Assembly (NCBI GenBank): GCA_963833195.1
Contig: CAWHXF010000027.1
Coordinates: forward strand, 186,001-250,000
Length of the DNA stretch: 64,000 nucleotides
Direction: 5' to 3'
Source of the DNA: Granulosicoccus sp963833195
GTDB taxonomy: Bacteria > Pseudomonadota > Gammaproteobacteria > Granulosicoccales > Granulosicoccaceae
A model generated the notes under the pieces. It did no database searches, had not been told where the DNA came from, and was given only the letters and a program-made list of their open reading frames with translations. A program made the translations under genes and the position numbers. Shown here piece by piece: positions 45,072 to 54,463 of the stretch. Within the stretch, counting starts at the first letter, position 1, and the number at the start of each line of letters is the position of its first letter.

Positions 45072-46655
45072 GTGGACATAGGCACGATCTCCCTCATCCT
45101 GCTCGTCGGGATGCTGGCCCTGCTCGCCATCGGCATGCCGCTCGGTTTCGCGTCGGGCTTCCTCGCCGCGGTGGTGATGTTCCTGAAGTTCGGGCCGGAC
45201 CTGCTGCTGCGCGAGTTCGGCACGGGACCGCTGAACATCCTGGCGCAGCGCATGTACGGGCTCACCACCGACTACGTGCTGATCTCGGTGCCGCTGTTCA
45301 TCTTCATGGCGTGCCTGCTCGAGCGCTCGGGGATAGCGCGCGACATGTACTCGAGCCTGAACGCGTGGATGTCGCGCACCCGGGGCGGCATCGCGCTCGT
45401 CACCGCCGTGATGGCCATCGTCATGGCGGCCATGTCCGGCATCATCGGCGGGGAGGTGGTGCTGCTCGGGCTGATCGCGCTGCCGCAGATGCTGCGGCTC
45501 GGCTACGACCAGAACCTCGCGATCGGCACGATCTGCGCGTCGGGCTCGCTCGGCACCATGATTCCGCCGTCGATCGTGCTGATCTTCTACGGGCTCATCA
45601 CCGAGACCAGCATCCAGGCGCTGTTCCAGGCCGCGTTCCTGCCGGGCTTCATCCTGGCGGGCTGCTACCTGCTGTACATCGTCGTGCGCACGCGCCTGCA
45701 CCCGGAGCAGGCGCCGCTGCCGCCGCCGTCGAAGGACGACATCCCGTTCGCCGAGAAGTGCATCCTGTTCGTCTCGCTGCTCGCCATCACGGTGCTGGGA
45801 CTGACCCTCGTGTACCTCGGGGTGGAGCTGCTGCAGTACGGCCTCGATGCCGTCTTCCCGCCCGAAGAGCTCGATGCGGTGCGCGCCTCGGTGAGCTGGC
45901 GCACCGGCTGGCCGTACCTCGTCGTGCCGCTCGTCGTGATCGCCGCCACCGGCATCGGCAGGGCGCGCACGGCCTGGGCCATGGGCAAGGGGCTGGTCGC
46001 ACCGCTGCTGGTGGTGGGCGTCGTGCTCGGCTCCATCTACGGCGGCATCGCCGCGATCACCGAGGCCGCCGCCATGGGCACGGTCGCGGTGCTGCTGCTG
46101 ATCGTCGTGCGCGGCGAGTTCACGTTCGAGCTCTTCCGCGAGGCGCTGATGCGCACCTTCAAGTCCACCGGCACGATCATCTGGGTGACCTTCGGGGCCA
46201 CCGCGCTCGCGGGTGCCTATTCGATTTCGGGCGGACCCACCTACGTGGCGAACCTCATCGTGGGGTACGAGCTGCCGACCATGGGCGTGCTGCTGGTGAT
46301 GATGGTGATCTTCCTGTTCCTGGGTGCGTTCATGGACTGGGTGGGCATCGTGCTGCTGGTCATGCCGGTGTTCCTGCCCATCATCCTGAAGCTGCCCATC
46401 GAGGAGATCGGGCTGCTCGGCACGCTCGACCCGCGCCACGTCGGGGTGTGGTTCGGCATCCTGTTCTGCGTCAACATGCAGGTCAGCTTCCTGTCCCCGC
46501 CGTTCGGCCCCGCGGCGTTCTATCTGAAGTCCGTCGCGCCCGCGCACATCACGTTGCCCGACATCTTCCGCGGCTTCCTGCCGTTCATCGGGCTGCAGCT
46601 GTTCGTGCTCGCGCTCATCCTGTGCTTCCCGCTGATCACGACGGTGTTCCTGTAG
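45072..46655 (+). CDS. dctM: TRAP transporter large permease (DctM family)
   Basis: A 527-aa membrane protein with about 12-13 helices that forms the ion-coupled transport channel. Signatures include YGLTTDYVLISVPLFIFMACLLERSG, MSGIIGGEVVLLGLIALPQML, GYDQNLAIGTICASGSLGTMIPPSIVLIFYG and MDWVGIVLLVMPVFLPI. A middle segment (residues about 215-340) is longer than in DctM of Rhodobacter, containing a PEELDAVRASVSW loop. Start GTG 45072. It completes a full three-part TRAP system. Confidence 0.9.
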   Translation: MDIGTISLILLVGMLALLAIGMPLGFASGFLAAVVMFLKFGPDLLLREFGTGPLNILAQRMYGLTTDYVLISVPLFIFMACLLERSGIARDMYSSLNAWMSRTRGGIALVTAVMAIVMAAMSGIIGGEVVLLGLIALPQMLRLGYDQNLAIGTICASGSLGTMIPPSIVLIFYGLITETSIQALFQAAFLPGFILAGCYLLYIVVRTRLHPEQAPLPPPSKDDIPFAEKCILFVSLLAITVLGLTLVYLGVELLQYGLDAVFPPEELDAVRASVSWRTGWPYLVVPLVVIAATGIGRARTAWAMGKGLVAPLLVVGVVLGSIYGGIAAITEAAAMGTVAVLLLIVVRGEFTFELFREALMRTFKSTGTIIWVTFGATALAGAYSISGGPTYVANLIVGYELPTMGVLLVMMVIFLFLGAFMDWVGIVLLVMPVFLPIILKLPIEEIGLLGTLDPRHVGVWFGILFCVNMQVSFLSPPFGPAAFYLKSVAPAHITLPDIFRGFLPFIGLQLFVLALILCFPLITTVFL

Positions 46656-46669
46656 CGACGGCGCACCCG

Positions 46670-47806
46670 TTGCGCGCGTCGAGCGCGCGCATCGACTTCC
46701 TGGACTCCGCCCGCGCGGCGATGCTGCTGCTCGGCATCCCGTTCCACGCCAGCGAGATCTACCGTCTCTCCGGCGGCTGGCACGTGGATTCGCCGGAGGA
46801 CTCGTTCGCGGTCACGCTGCTCGGCTGCGCGGTGCACGTGTTCCGCATGCCGGCGTTCTTCATGCTCGCAGGGTTCTTCGCGGCCATGATGCTGGAGCGG
46901 CGGGGCGATGCCGCGTGGCTGCGCGAGCGCTGCGTGCGGCTCGGCGTGCCGCTCGTGTTCACGCTGCTGGCCTTCGGCTGGCTGGAGGCGGCGATTCCGG
47001 ACATGCGGGCGCTCGGTATCGTCCCTGCGATCGAGCGGGCGTTCGCCGCGGGGCCCGCGTCGTGGAGTCACCATCGCTGGTTTCTCGTGGTGCTGCTGCT
47101 GTACTGCTTCAGTGCGGTGGCGGCGCGGCGCTGGTGGGGTGGGGCGGGTCCGTGGTTTCGCCGCGTCGTCCTCGGGCCCTTGCTGCCTGTGCTCCTGGTC
47201 GCGTTGCCGTTCGCGATCGGGGGCATCGGTCTGGCGACCGGTGCCGGTGGGCTCGGGCTCGACGGCACGCCGGCGTACGACAACTTCTACTTCCGCTACG
47301 CCGTGTTCTTCGCGGTGGGATACGCCGTGCACCGCATGGACGGCACCTGGGAACGCTTCCTGCGGTTCGGTCTCGTCGACGTCGCTCTGGCCACCGTCGC
47401 CATCGCGCTGTTCGCGTTCACCTACGAGGGGTTCGACGTCGCGCACCCGGACGCGCGGATAACGTTGACGCGTGGCGCGGTCGATCTGCTGGCCGGCTAC
47501 TACGCGTCGAAGGCGTTCTTCGTCGGCGCACGGCGGTGGATGGGCGTGCGCGCCTCGCCGGTGCGGTATCTCGTGGATGCGTCGCTCTGCATCTACCTCG
47601 TGCACTTCGTGTTCGTGCTCGGGTTCGGAGCGCTGTTGCTTCGCGTGGGATGGTTGCCCGTGGTGGAGCTGATCCTGATCTGCGCGGGTACGTCGGCCGC
47701 GTCGGTAGGGGTGTACGAGGTCGTGAGGCGGTCGCGGGTATCGGGGGCGTTGCTCGGTGTGCGGGTCGGTGGGGCCCGACGGGCGTTCCCCCGCGGTAGC
47801 GGATGA
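46670..47806 (+). CDS. Acyltransferase 3 family (OpgC/OafA-like) membrane protein
   Basis: A 378-aa polytopic protein of the acyltransferase-3 family, which O-acylates sugars or glucans. The N-terminal motif RIDFLDSARAAMLLLGIPFHASEIY contains the conserved Arg-x10-His pattern (R..D.ARA...LGI.FH). FRMPAFFMLAGFFAAMMLERRG and SWSHHRWFLVVLLLYC follow, and the last helices end in RYLVDASLCIYLVHFVFVLGFGALLL. The start is uncertain: TTG 46670 is the first plausible codon after the dctM stop. It is downstream of dctM on the same strand but probably unrelated in function. Confidence 0.8.
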   Translation: MRASSARIDFLDSARAAMLLLGIPFHASEIYRLSGGWHVDSPEDSFAVTLLGCAVHVFRMPAFFMLAGFFAAMMLERRGDAAWLRERCVRLGVPLVFTLLAFGWLEAAIPDMRALGIVPAIERAFAAGPASWSHHRWFLVVLLLYCFSAVAARRWWGGAGPWFRRVVLGPLLPVLLVALPFAIGGIGLATGAGGLGLDGTPAYDNFYFRYAVFFAVGYAVHRMDGTWERFLRFGLVDVALATVAIALFAFTYEGFDVAHPDARITLTRGAVDLLAGYYASKAFFVGARRWMGVRASPVRYLVDASLCIYLVHFVFVLGFGALLLRVGWLPVVELILICAGTSAASVGVYEVVRRSRVSGALLGVRVGGARRAFPRGSG

Positions 47807-47916
47807 CACGCTCGCCGTTCTCGGACAGCGATCGCGGCGTCGCCCGGCGCGCGACGTCATCGACGCGGCAGCGTTGCCTCGGGCATCATTCCCGAATCGA
47901 ATCGACCCCGCAGCGA

Positions 47917-50001
47917 ATGCTCATGACTCCTCGCCGTTTCCGCGTTCGTGGCAAGGGCCTTTACGCCTGCGTGCCGCTACTCCTGGCGATCGCCGGATGC
48001 TCGTCCTCCGACGACGACGAGGCTCCGGTTTCGCCACCGCCACACGGCCCCGTGGAGACGACCCGCCACGAAGGCGATGACGGCTTGCTGGCGGGCCTGG
48101 GGCTCGATGGCCTGCGCGAGCCGCCGGAGTTCTTCGCCAACCCGGAGACACCGACGGAGTCCGAGCTGCGCCGCCAGGCCATCCACGCCAACTACGTCGC
48201 GCTGGTGGACGAGAGCGAAGCGAGCGGATTCGGCACGCTCTACGGACCGACGGACGACACCGTGTTTCCCGGCGAAGAGCACCTCGCCTTCACCGGCGAA
48301 GGCATCAATCGCGCGACCGCGATGATCCAGGTGCCCGACGACTTCGATCCGGAACGGGCCTGCATCGTGGTCGCGCCTTCCTCGGGCTCGCGCGGCGTCT
48401 ACGGGGCGGTCGGTACCGGTGGCGAATGGGGCTTGCGTCAGGGCTGCGCGGTCGCCTACACGGACGCGAACAAGGGGACCGGCGCGGTGGCGCTCGATAG
48501 GAACACGGGCTTCGGCCTGCAGCTCGAGACCATCGAGCTGACTTCCGATGTCGAGGTGACGTTCCGGGTGCCTACCACCGACAACGTGCCCGAGTCCGAC
48601 GACGACCATGCGGACGCACCGATTCCCACCGAGGAGGAACTCGCGAACTGGATTGCGGGACACCCGGACCGCTTCGCGTTCAAGCACGCCCACTCGCAGA
48701 AGAACATCGAGAAGGACTGGGGACGACACACGGTCGAATCCGTCGAGCTCGCCTTCGACGTGCTGAACGCGCGCTACGGCGAAGGCTCGTTGACCCGGGA
48801 CGACGTGCTGGTGATCGGCGCGAGCGTCTCCAACGGGGGCGCCGCCCTGCTGCGTGCCGTCGAGGCGGCGGAGCCCGATCTCTTCGATGGCGTCGTGGTC
48901 GGCGAGCCGAACGTCAACCCGGCAGCGTCTCCCTCGCCCGTGCGCATCGAGATGCCCGGTCGTCCGCCCGTTGCCGATGCGGGTCTCCCGGCCTACGAGT
49001 ACTTCGTGACGGCGGAGCTCTACGCCGGCTGCGCCACCCTGGATCCTGCCAACGCCGGCGCGCAGTTCGCCGGTCTGCGCGGCGATCCGGCCCCTCGCTG
49101 CGCGGCCCTTGCCGCTGCCGGGCTGCTCGCGGACGGCACGCCGGAAGCGCAGGGCGCCGAAGCTTCCCGGAAGCTCCTCGAGGGTGGCTACCTTCGGGAG
49201 TCGCTGCCGCTGCTGGTCGGCTACGCGGGCATCGATCTGTTCCAGTCGCTGCTCACGACCTATTCCAACGCGTACACGCGCAGCTCGGTGGCGGACTCCC
49301 TGTGCGGCGTGGGCATGGCGCACGTCGACGTGACCGGAGGCGCCACCGAGCCCAGCGACTTGCCTGCGCTCGCCGTGCTCGCGGCGGTCAGCAACGGCAT
49401 TCCGCCGACCGGCGGCGTGCAGCTGATCGCGGAAGATGCGCCGGGCGGCCCGACACCGCTCGCCGGCGCACCTTCCGCCGACGGCGCGCTCGACTACAAC
49501 TTCGACGTCGCACAATGCTGGCGCGGGCTGTCGCGCGACGCGGACGACCCGTTGCGGGGGCGCCTGTTGCAGGGAATCGAGGAGATCCGTGCCAGCGGCG
49601 ACCTGCGGGGCGTTCCCGCGATCATCGTGCACGGTCGCAGCGATGCACTGATCCCGGTCAATCATTCGTCACGCGCCTACTACGCACTGAATCGACAGGT
49701 CGAGGGGGACGACAGCGACTTGCATTATTACGAGATCACCAACGCCCAGCACCTCGACGCGCTCAATCCTGCCTACGCCGCCGCGGGCATGTACTACGTG
49801 CCGATCGACTATTACTTCAAGCGGGCGCTGGACCTGATGCTGGAGCACCTGCGCGACGGCACGGCCTTGCCTCCGAGCCAGGTGGTGAAGGCCACCGCTC
49901 CCGACGGCGGTAATGTCACGCCGGAGAACCTTCCCCCCATCGACGCCGCATCGACGAGTCCGATCGAGTACGAGGACGGACGGTTGCTGATCCCGGAATA
50001 G
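47917..50001 (+). CDS. D-(-)-3-hydroxybutyrate oligomer hydrolase family lipoprotein
   Basis: A 694-aa hydrolase cleaving 3-hydroxybutyrate oligomers from poly-3-hydroxybutyrate breakdown. A lipoprotein signal is visible (VPLLLAIAGCSSSDDDE, lipobox Cys at about residue 25), so it is envelope-bound. Family motifs are CIVVAPSSGSRGVYGAVGTGGEWGLRQGCAVAYTDANKGTGA, the lipase-like nucleophile SVSNGG with Ser305, and late Asp/His regions (HGRSDALIPVNHSSRAYY; TNAQHLDALNP). The start is ATG 47917 or 47923; neither has a good Shine-Dalgarno. A PHB synthase or depolymerase is not in the window. Confidence 0.85.
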   Translation: MLMTPRRFRVRGKGLYACVPLLLAIAGCSSSDDDEAPVSPPPHGPVETTRHEGDDGLLAGLGLDGLREPPEFFANPETPTESELRRQAIHANYVALVDESEASGFGTLYGPTDDTVFPGEEHLAFTGEGINRATAMIQVPDDFDPERACIVVAPSSGSRGVYGAVGTGGEWGLRQGCAVAYTDANKGTGAVALDRNTGFGLQLETIELTSDVEVTFRVPTTDNVPESDDDHADAPIPTEEELANWIAGHPDRFAFKHAHSQKNIEKDWGRHTVESVELAFDVLNARYGEGSLTRDDVLVIGASVSNGGAALLRAVEAAEPDLFDGVVVGEPNVNPAASPSPVRIEMPGRPPVADAGLPAYEYFVTAELYAGCATLDPANAGAQFAGLRGDPAPRCAALAAAGLLADGTPEAQGAEASRKLLEGGYLRESLPLLVGYAGIDLFQSLLTTYSNAYTRSSVADSLCGVGMAHVDVTGGATEPSDLPALAVLAAVSNGIPPTGGVQLIAEDAPGGPTPLAGAPSADGALDYNFDVAQCWRGLSRDADDPLRGRLLQGIEEIRASGDLRGVPAIIVHGRSDALIPVNHSSRAYYALNRQVEGDDSDLHYYEITNAQHLDALNPAYAAAGMYYVPIDYYFKRALDLMLEHLRDGTALPPSQVVKATAPDGGNVTPENLPPIDAASTSPIEYEDGRLLIPE

Positions 50002-50507
50002 GGCGCGCCGCGTCGCGAATCCCGTCGATCAGGAGCGCGCCGATGTCCTCGCGATTCGAGGCGGCGATGCTGTCGTTGTTCCGCGCCGGCGCGACAAGCG
50101 CGCCCGCATTCGGTACCGAGGTCGATCCGCCTTGCGACGCCGACGCGAGCCCGCGACACTGATCGCGCGCCGGACTCCGATTCGTTGCAGCCGCTGATCG
50201 GGCGAACTTCCGAGGCAGGCGGCAAGCGCGTCCACGAAGGAGGCGTCGAAACCCGCACGCACGCGGTCCCTGCGCTCGGCACGTGGCGGCGGCTCCCAGG
50301 CGGGCCGAGGTCGAGCCTTGGTCGGCTCGGATCGCCAGACCACGTACTCGACGGCGGGTACGGACGTTGGCGACGGACCTCGCAAAGACGGGGCTCGGGA
50401 CGAGCCGGGACGTCAAACGGACCGGGTGCGGATCTCCTTCGTATCGGTATCTTTCGAGCATGCGACCAGGACGTGCGACAAGTCGTGGTCGCCCTCGAAG
50501 GACCCGC
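50002..50507. other. Degraded intergenic stretch downstream of the MFS remnant
   Basis: About 500 bp in which no frame resembles a protein. It presumably contains the eroded C-terminal half of the MFS gene, but no residues of that family could be picked out. Confidence 0.6.
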
Positions 50508-51031
50508 CGACGCTCCCTCGCCGAGCGAGATGCCCAGCGCCACGAGACCGACGAGCACGAGCGCCCCGCGCGGTACCGCGACGAGCGGTCGCGCAGGCTC
50601 CTTGGACGAATGCCTACCAGCGGACGTCCAAGGCACACGGGCCACGACCAGCGCGGTCGGTGCAAGCAGGAGCGCGCAGAGCGCGAAGTGCGTGAACATG
50701 CCCGTGTCGAGCCTGACCGCCAGGTAGCCGCTCGCCGCCTCCAGACCGGCGCCCAGACTGAACATCGCGTGGAACCCGGACATGGCGGGCGTGCCGAGCG
50801 CAGTCTCCACCTCGGCCGCCCAGCCGTTCATCGCCACGTCCATCGCACCGTGAGCGGCTCCGAACAGCATCACCGCGACCACCAGTGCGGCCACGTTCGG
50901 GGCGAGCGAGATCAGTACGAGCGCCGGTGCGTAGACGGCTCCGATAAACCGGGTGAGCCGCGCCGGTCCCAGGCGCCCCGACGCCCATCCGGCCATCGGG
51001 AAGGAGACGCCACACGGTGCCGGCTACGCTG
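50508..51031 (-). pseudogene. Major facilitator superfamily transporter remnant
   Basis: Minus-strand residues from about 50996 downward read as the first half of an MFS permease (YbjJ-like): MAGWASGRLGPARLTRF is the loop 2-3 motif, then several helices with AHGAMDVAMNGWAAEVET and SGFHAMFSLGAGLEAASGYL. Sequence collapses after GLVALGISLGEGASA at about 50508, where a normal protein would continue with four or more helices. Upstream of 50996, helices 1-2 are only traceable in another frame. It is truncated and frameshifted, so not functional. It adjoins a DeoR-type remnant, as in intact transporter-regulator pairs. Confidence 0.75.
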
Positions 51032-51466
51032 CCCGATCTTGCCGGCCGAGGTGATGACTGCCGTGCGCGCGGCGCTACCGAGCATGGCCCGCTTGATGGC
51101 GGCCTCGTCGTGATCGTCTGCCCCGAGACCGTAGCGTTCGTGGACACCGCACGCGCCGAGCAGGCACAGATCGGCAGCGCATCGGTCGATCTGTCGCTCG
51201 GCATCGCTACCTACCGCAATACCACCGAGCTCGCTCGGCCGACCGCCCACGAGAATGACTTCATGGCCGTTGGCTTGGGCCGCCATGGCCACTGCCGGCG
51301 ACGGCGACACGATGGTCAACGTCAGCTCGGCGGGCAAGCTTCGAGCGCACGCGACAGTGGTCGTGCCGCCGTCGAGCAGCACGCACATGCCGCGTTCGAC
51401 GAGCTGCACGCTGCGCCGCGCGAGCCGCTCGAGTTCCGGATCGGTCGATGCGCTGCGTTCGCGGTA
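51032..51466 (-). pseudogene. DeoR/GlpR-family regulator, C-terminal sensor domain only
   Basis: The minus-strand frame encodes the DeoR sensor domain: LVERGMCVLLDGGTTTVACARSLP, LTIVSPSPAVAMAAQ, EVILVGGRPSELGGIAVGSDAERQI and DEAAIKRAMLGSAARTAVITSAGKIG. The phosphosugar-binding DGGTTT loop is preserved. The N-terminal helix-turn-helix is missing and the C-terminus breaks off before the usual end, just before the MFS remnant. It therefore cannot bind DNA. Before deletion the two genes were probably a sugar-transport operon. Confidence 0.75.
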
Positions 51467-51696
51467 CATCCCATCGCGACGAAGTCGGCGGTACGACGTA
51501 GTCGCATCCTCGCGCACCCGATCCTGTGCCGAAGTCGATGGCACCGTCCGTTCCCGTGCGCTCGGCGCACGAGTGTCGGGGTCATCGTGCTCGTGGGGAT
51601 CTGCCCGATAGCCTATGCGGGTCCGGAATTGCACGGCGTCCGCCCGGGGTCGCCCATCCGAGGCAGGGTGTGTCGTCATCCACCTCGTCCGCCGAC
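51467..51696. other. Non-coding stretch ahead of the App1-like gene
   Basis: It probably holds the eroded 5' part of the DeoR gene and the promoter of the next gene. No clear signals were found. Confidence 0.5.
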
Positions 51697-52716
51697 ATGC
51701 CACACCGTTCGCCTATCCTCGCCGCGGCGTGCGCACTCGTCGCGATGCTGCTCGCGGGCTGCGCCGGCAACGGCGCCACCATCGACCTGTACCCCGGCTA
51801 CGGCACGACCGACACGCTCTACGTCGAAGGCCGTGTGGTCGAGCGTACCGAGCCAGCCGCGGCCTTCACCGACGCCGACGCGGCGCGCGACAACTTCACG
51901 CGCACGACCTCCGGTTTCCTGATCGACGAAGTCGAGGGGCGCGAGGTGAGCCTGTCGGTCGCCGGCGGCGGCGAGGCGCGTGCGGTCAGCGACGACGACG
52001 GCTACGTCGCCGCCGCGCTCGACGCGCCGGCAACGCCGGGCTGGACCGAGATCGCCGCGCGCGGCGCGGACCTGTCGGCGACCGGCGAGGCGCTCGTCGT
52101 CGCGTCGGACAGCGTGATCGGCATCGTGTCGGACATCGACGACACGGTCATGATCACCGAGGTGGGCGACCTGTGGCGCATGCTGGGCAACACGCTGTTC
52201 CTGAACCCGCTGCAGCGCGAGGCGGTGCCGGGGGTCGCGGCGCTGTACGCCTGCGTGCTGGCAAGGAACTCGACGCCCGCCGCAGCACCGATGTTCTACC
52301 TGTCCTCGTCGCCGGACCAGCTCGACGGATACCTGCGCGCCTTCCTCGAGGCCAACGACTTGCCGCGCGGCGCGCTGATCACGCGGCGCATCGATTTCGA
52401 CGGCGAGGGCGATCCGCTGCGCGATGCGGTGGCCTACAAGAGCGCGGAGATCGAGACGCTCTTCGCGCGCGTGCCGGACGTGCCTTTCGTGCTCGTCGGC
52501 GATGACGGCGAGCACGATCCGGCCGTCTACGCGCTGATGCGCGAGCGCCACCCCGAGCGCGTTGCCGCGATCTGGATCCGCCGCACGCGCGGCGATGCCG
52601 GCCCGGCGCTGCCCGACGGGCAACGCGCGCTGGACGAAGCAATGGTCGAGCTCGCGCCGTCGGACGCGAGCGCTCCCTGTCCGGATGCGCGCGGCGCGCT
52701 CGACCTGCCCGGCTGA
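51697..52716 (+). CDS. App1-family phosphatidate phosphatase-like lipoprotein
   Basis: A 339-aa HAD-superfamily protein. The signal AACALVAMLLAGCAG has lipobox Cys22. A beta-rich N-terminal region (VEGRVVERTE; FLIDEVEGREVSLSVAGGGEARAVSDDDGY) precedes the catalytic motif SDIDDTVM at Asp146-x-Asp148-x-Thr150. MFYLSSSPDQLDGYLRAFLEANDLPRG and PFVLVGDDGEHDPAVY supply motifs II-IV. This is the App1/DUF2183 arrangement, a Mg-dependent phosphatase. Here it would sit on the envelope rather than the cytosol. Start ATG 51697. Confidence 0.82.
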   Translation: MPHRSPILAAACALVAMLLAGCAGNGATIDLYPGYGTTDTLYVEGRVVERTEPAAAFTDADAARDNFTRTTSGFLIDEVEGREVSLSVAGGGEARAVSDDDGYVAAALDAPATPGWTEIAARGADLSATGEALVVASDSVIGIVSDIDDTVMITEVGDLWRMLGNTLFLNPLQREAVPGVAALYACVLARNSTPAAAPMFYLSSSPDQLDGYLRAFLEANDLPRGALITRRIDFDGEGDPLRDAVAYKSAEIETLFARVPDVPFVLVGDDGEHDPAVYALMRERHPERVAAIWIRRTRGDAGPALPDGQRALDEAMVELAPSDASAPCPDARGALDLPG

Positions 52717-53055
52717 TCGATCCGGCGGCATGCTAGGCGCGAAGCTCGCCCGCCGCATCGGCGCCGAGGGTCGCCTCGGGCGAAGCGCAGGTCGATCCCT
52801 TCGAGGGTTCGCGCATCGAGCGCAACGGCACGCGGCTTCCGCAGCCGGCCGACTCAACGCCGCCCGCCCGCTGGCACGTCACGACCAAGTGAAGCTGCGG
52901 GGGCCTGCACGACAGCAGTGCGAGCACGACGGCTCGTTGCGACCGAGCGTTGAGTCCGCGAAGACGGCCCGCTATTCTTCCCGTACCCGGGTGCACCGAA
53001 TCGCGGACCCGGTCGGTGAACCGAGCACGGAATCGTCGGCGGTGCCGCAGGGAGA
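52717..53055. other. Intergenic region with a promoter and a possible gene remnant
   Basis: The first half has a short frame (52737-52892) with protein-like composition ending DSTPPARWHVTTK but no start codon, possibly a 3' remnant. The second half holds the promoter of the OmpA-like gene. Confidence 0.4.
52950..52978 (+). promoter_or_regulatory. Sigma70-like promoter of the OmpA-family gene
   Basis: TTGAGT (52950-52955), exactly 17 nt spacer, TATTCT (52973-52978). It lies about 77 nt before the GTG at 53056. It is one of the best -35/-10 pairs in the window. Confidence 0.55.
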
Positions 53056-53613
53056 GTGGTCTCCGGCCTTCCTTGGACACAAACTGCCGTGACCGCCCCT
53101 TCAGACGATCGCTCATCCGTCCGACGCAGATCCCGGCGCGCACACCGCCACCGAGCGTGGCTGCTCGCGGCGCTCGTGTCGGCGGCGCTCGTCGCGCCGG
53201 CGGCGGCGCAACAAGGTCGCGTCGAGCTGCTGAAGGATGATCGCGCCGCCGTGGCCGCCTCGGTCGACCTCGGCGCGGCCGACTACACGCTCCACTTCGG
53301 ATTCTCCCGTGTCGACCCGCCGTCCGCTTCGTCGACCACGCTCGATGCGGTCGCCTCGCGGCTGCGCGACGATGCCTCGCTTCGATTGCGACTCGAGGCG
53401 CACACCGATTCGATGGGCTGGGCGCTCGGCAACGTGGAGCTGTCGCGGTTGCGTGCCCGCGCGGTCGCACTCGAGCTCGTGCGTCGCGGGGTTCACGTGG
53501 CGCGCGTGGAGGCGCGAGCGTACGGTGAATCGCACCCCATCGCGCGCAACGCCACCGCCGAGGGGCGACGGCGCAATCGACGCGTCGAGCTCACGCTGTT
53601 CGAGGAACCGTAG
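53056..53613 (+). CDS. OmpA-family protein with signal peptide
   Basis: About 185 aa. A long basic N-terminus precedes a hydrophobic signal core (WLLAALVSAALVAPAAAQ), and the mature part is an OmpA C-terminal peptidoglycan-binding domain: VDLGAADYTLHFGFS, LRLRLEAHTDSMGWALGNVELSRLRARAVALELVRRGV and YGESHPIARNATAEGRRRNRRVELTL. The Asp of TDS and the Arg of RRNRRVEL, which bind diaminopimelate, are present. Start is GTG 53056 (AGGGAGA just upstream) or GTG 53089 (shorter, more normal signal). Confidence 0.82.
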   Translation: MVSGLPWTQTAVTAPSDDRSSVRRRSRRAHRHRAWLLAALVSAALVAPAAAQQGRVELLKDDRAAVAASVDLGAADYTLHFGFSRVDPPSASSTTLDAVASRLRDDASLRLRLEAHTDSMGWALGNVELSRLRARAVALELVRRGVHVARVEARAYGESHPIARNATAEGRRRNRRVELTLFEEP

Positions 53614-53643
53614 GCGCGCCGAGCGCGACAGGAGAACGCCCTG

Positions 53644-54408
53644 TCAGCGCGACGGGACGCGACGCTCGATCAGTGCGAAGAGCCAGGTGATGCATCCCGC
53701 GATGATCATGTAGGCGATCGCGAGCAGCAGCAGCGGCTCGTACACGATGAAGGTGTCCTGGCGCACCCGGCCGGCCACCGCATAGAGATCGACCAGCGTG
53801 ATCGTCGCCACCAGCGGTGTCGCCTTCAACTGCAGGATGGTCTCGCCGGCGAGGGTCGGCACCGCGTCCCGAATCGCCTGCGGCAGCCATATCCGGCGAA
53901 ACAGCGTCCAGCGGCGCATGCCGAAGGCGCGCCCGGCCTCGAGCTGGCCGTGCGCGACGTTGCGGAACGCACCGCGCATCACCTCGCCCTCGTAGCCCGC
54001 GTACGACAGGCTCAGGGCGAGCAGCGCGTACGGCCAGGCCTCGCGCAGTATCGGCCACCATTCGCTGTTGCGAATCGCCGGGAACTGCGGGAACAGCGAG
54101 CCGAGCCCGTAGTACAGCAGCCAGATCTGCAACAGCAGCGGAGTGCCCCGGATGACGGTGCAGAACGCGCGCGCCGGCGCGGCGAGGTACCACGGACCGG
54201 CGGCCTGAGCGAGACCGAGGGGTACCGCGAGGAGAAAGCCCAGCACGCAGCTGCCGACCAGCAGCCACAGCGTGCGCCACAGGCCCTGCAGCGCGAGATC
54301 GGAGTACTCCGGGATCCAGTCCCAGCGCAGCCGCAACGCACACCACGTCAGCGCTGCCAGCGCCACGAGCAGTATCGCCATCCGGTGCGGCGGCAGCCAG
54401 GCCGGCAA
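53644..54408 (-). CDS. Polar amino-acid ABC transporter permease (HisM/ArtM-like)
   Basis: A 254-aa permease with five helices. Family patterns: LALQGLWRTLWLLVGSCVLGFLLAVPLG, FCTVIRGTPLLLQIWLLYYGLG, YAGYEGEVMRGAFRNVAHGQLEAGRAFGM and the EAA-type contact LFRRIWLPQAIRDAVPTLAGETI. It belongs to the His/Lys/Arg/octopine subfamily. The start is weak: TTG 54408 or ATG 54381 (MAILLV). It lies downstream of the second permease in the same direction. There is no ATP-binding subunit in this cluster. Confidence 0.87.
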   Translation of the reverse strand: MPAWLPPHRMAILLVALAALTWCALRLRWDWIPEYSDLALQGLWRTLWLLVGSCVLGFLLAVPLGLAQAAGPWYLAAPARAFCTVIRGTPLLLQIWLLYYGLGSLFPQFPAIRNSEWWPILREAWPYALLALSLSYAGYEGEVMRGAFRNVAHGQLEAGRAFGMRRWTLFRRIWLPQAIRDAVPTLAGETILQLKATPLVATITLVDLYAVAGRVRQDTFIVYEPLLLLAIAYMIIAGCITWLFALIERRVPSR

Positions 54409-54463
54409 CGCGTCCGATGGCCGCCGGACGGCACCGCGGAATCCTTCGTCGAGCGGTCGGGGA

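Noticed and set aside
52737..52892. A gene with the tail DSTPPARWHVTTK
   Set aside because: There is no start codon in frame after an upstream TAG and no family match. It is mentioned only as a possible remnant.
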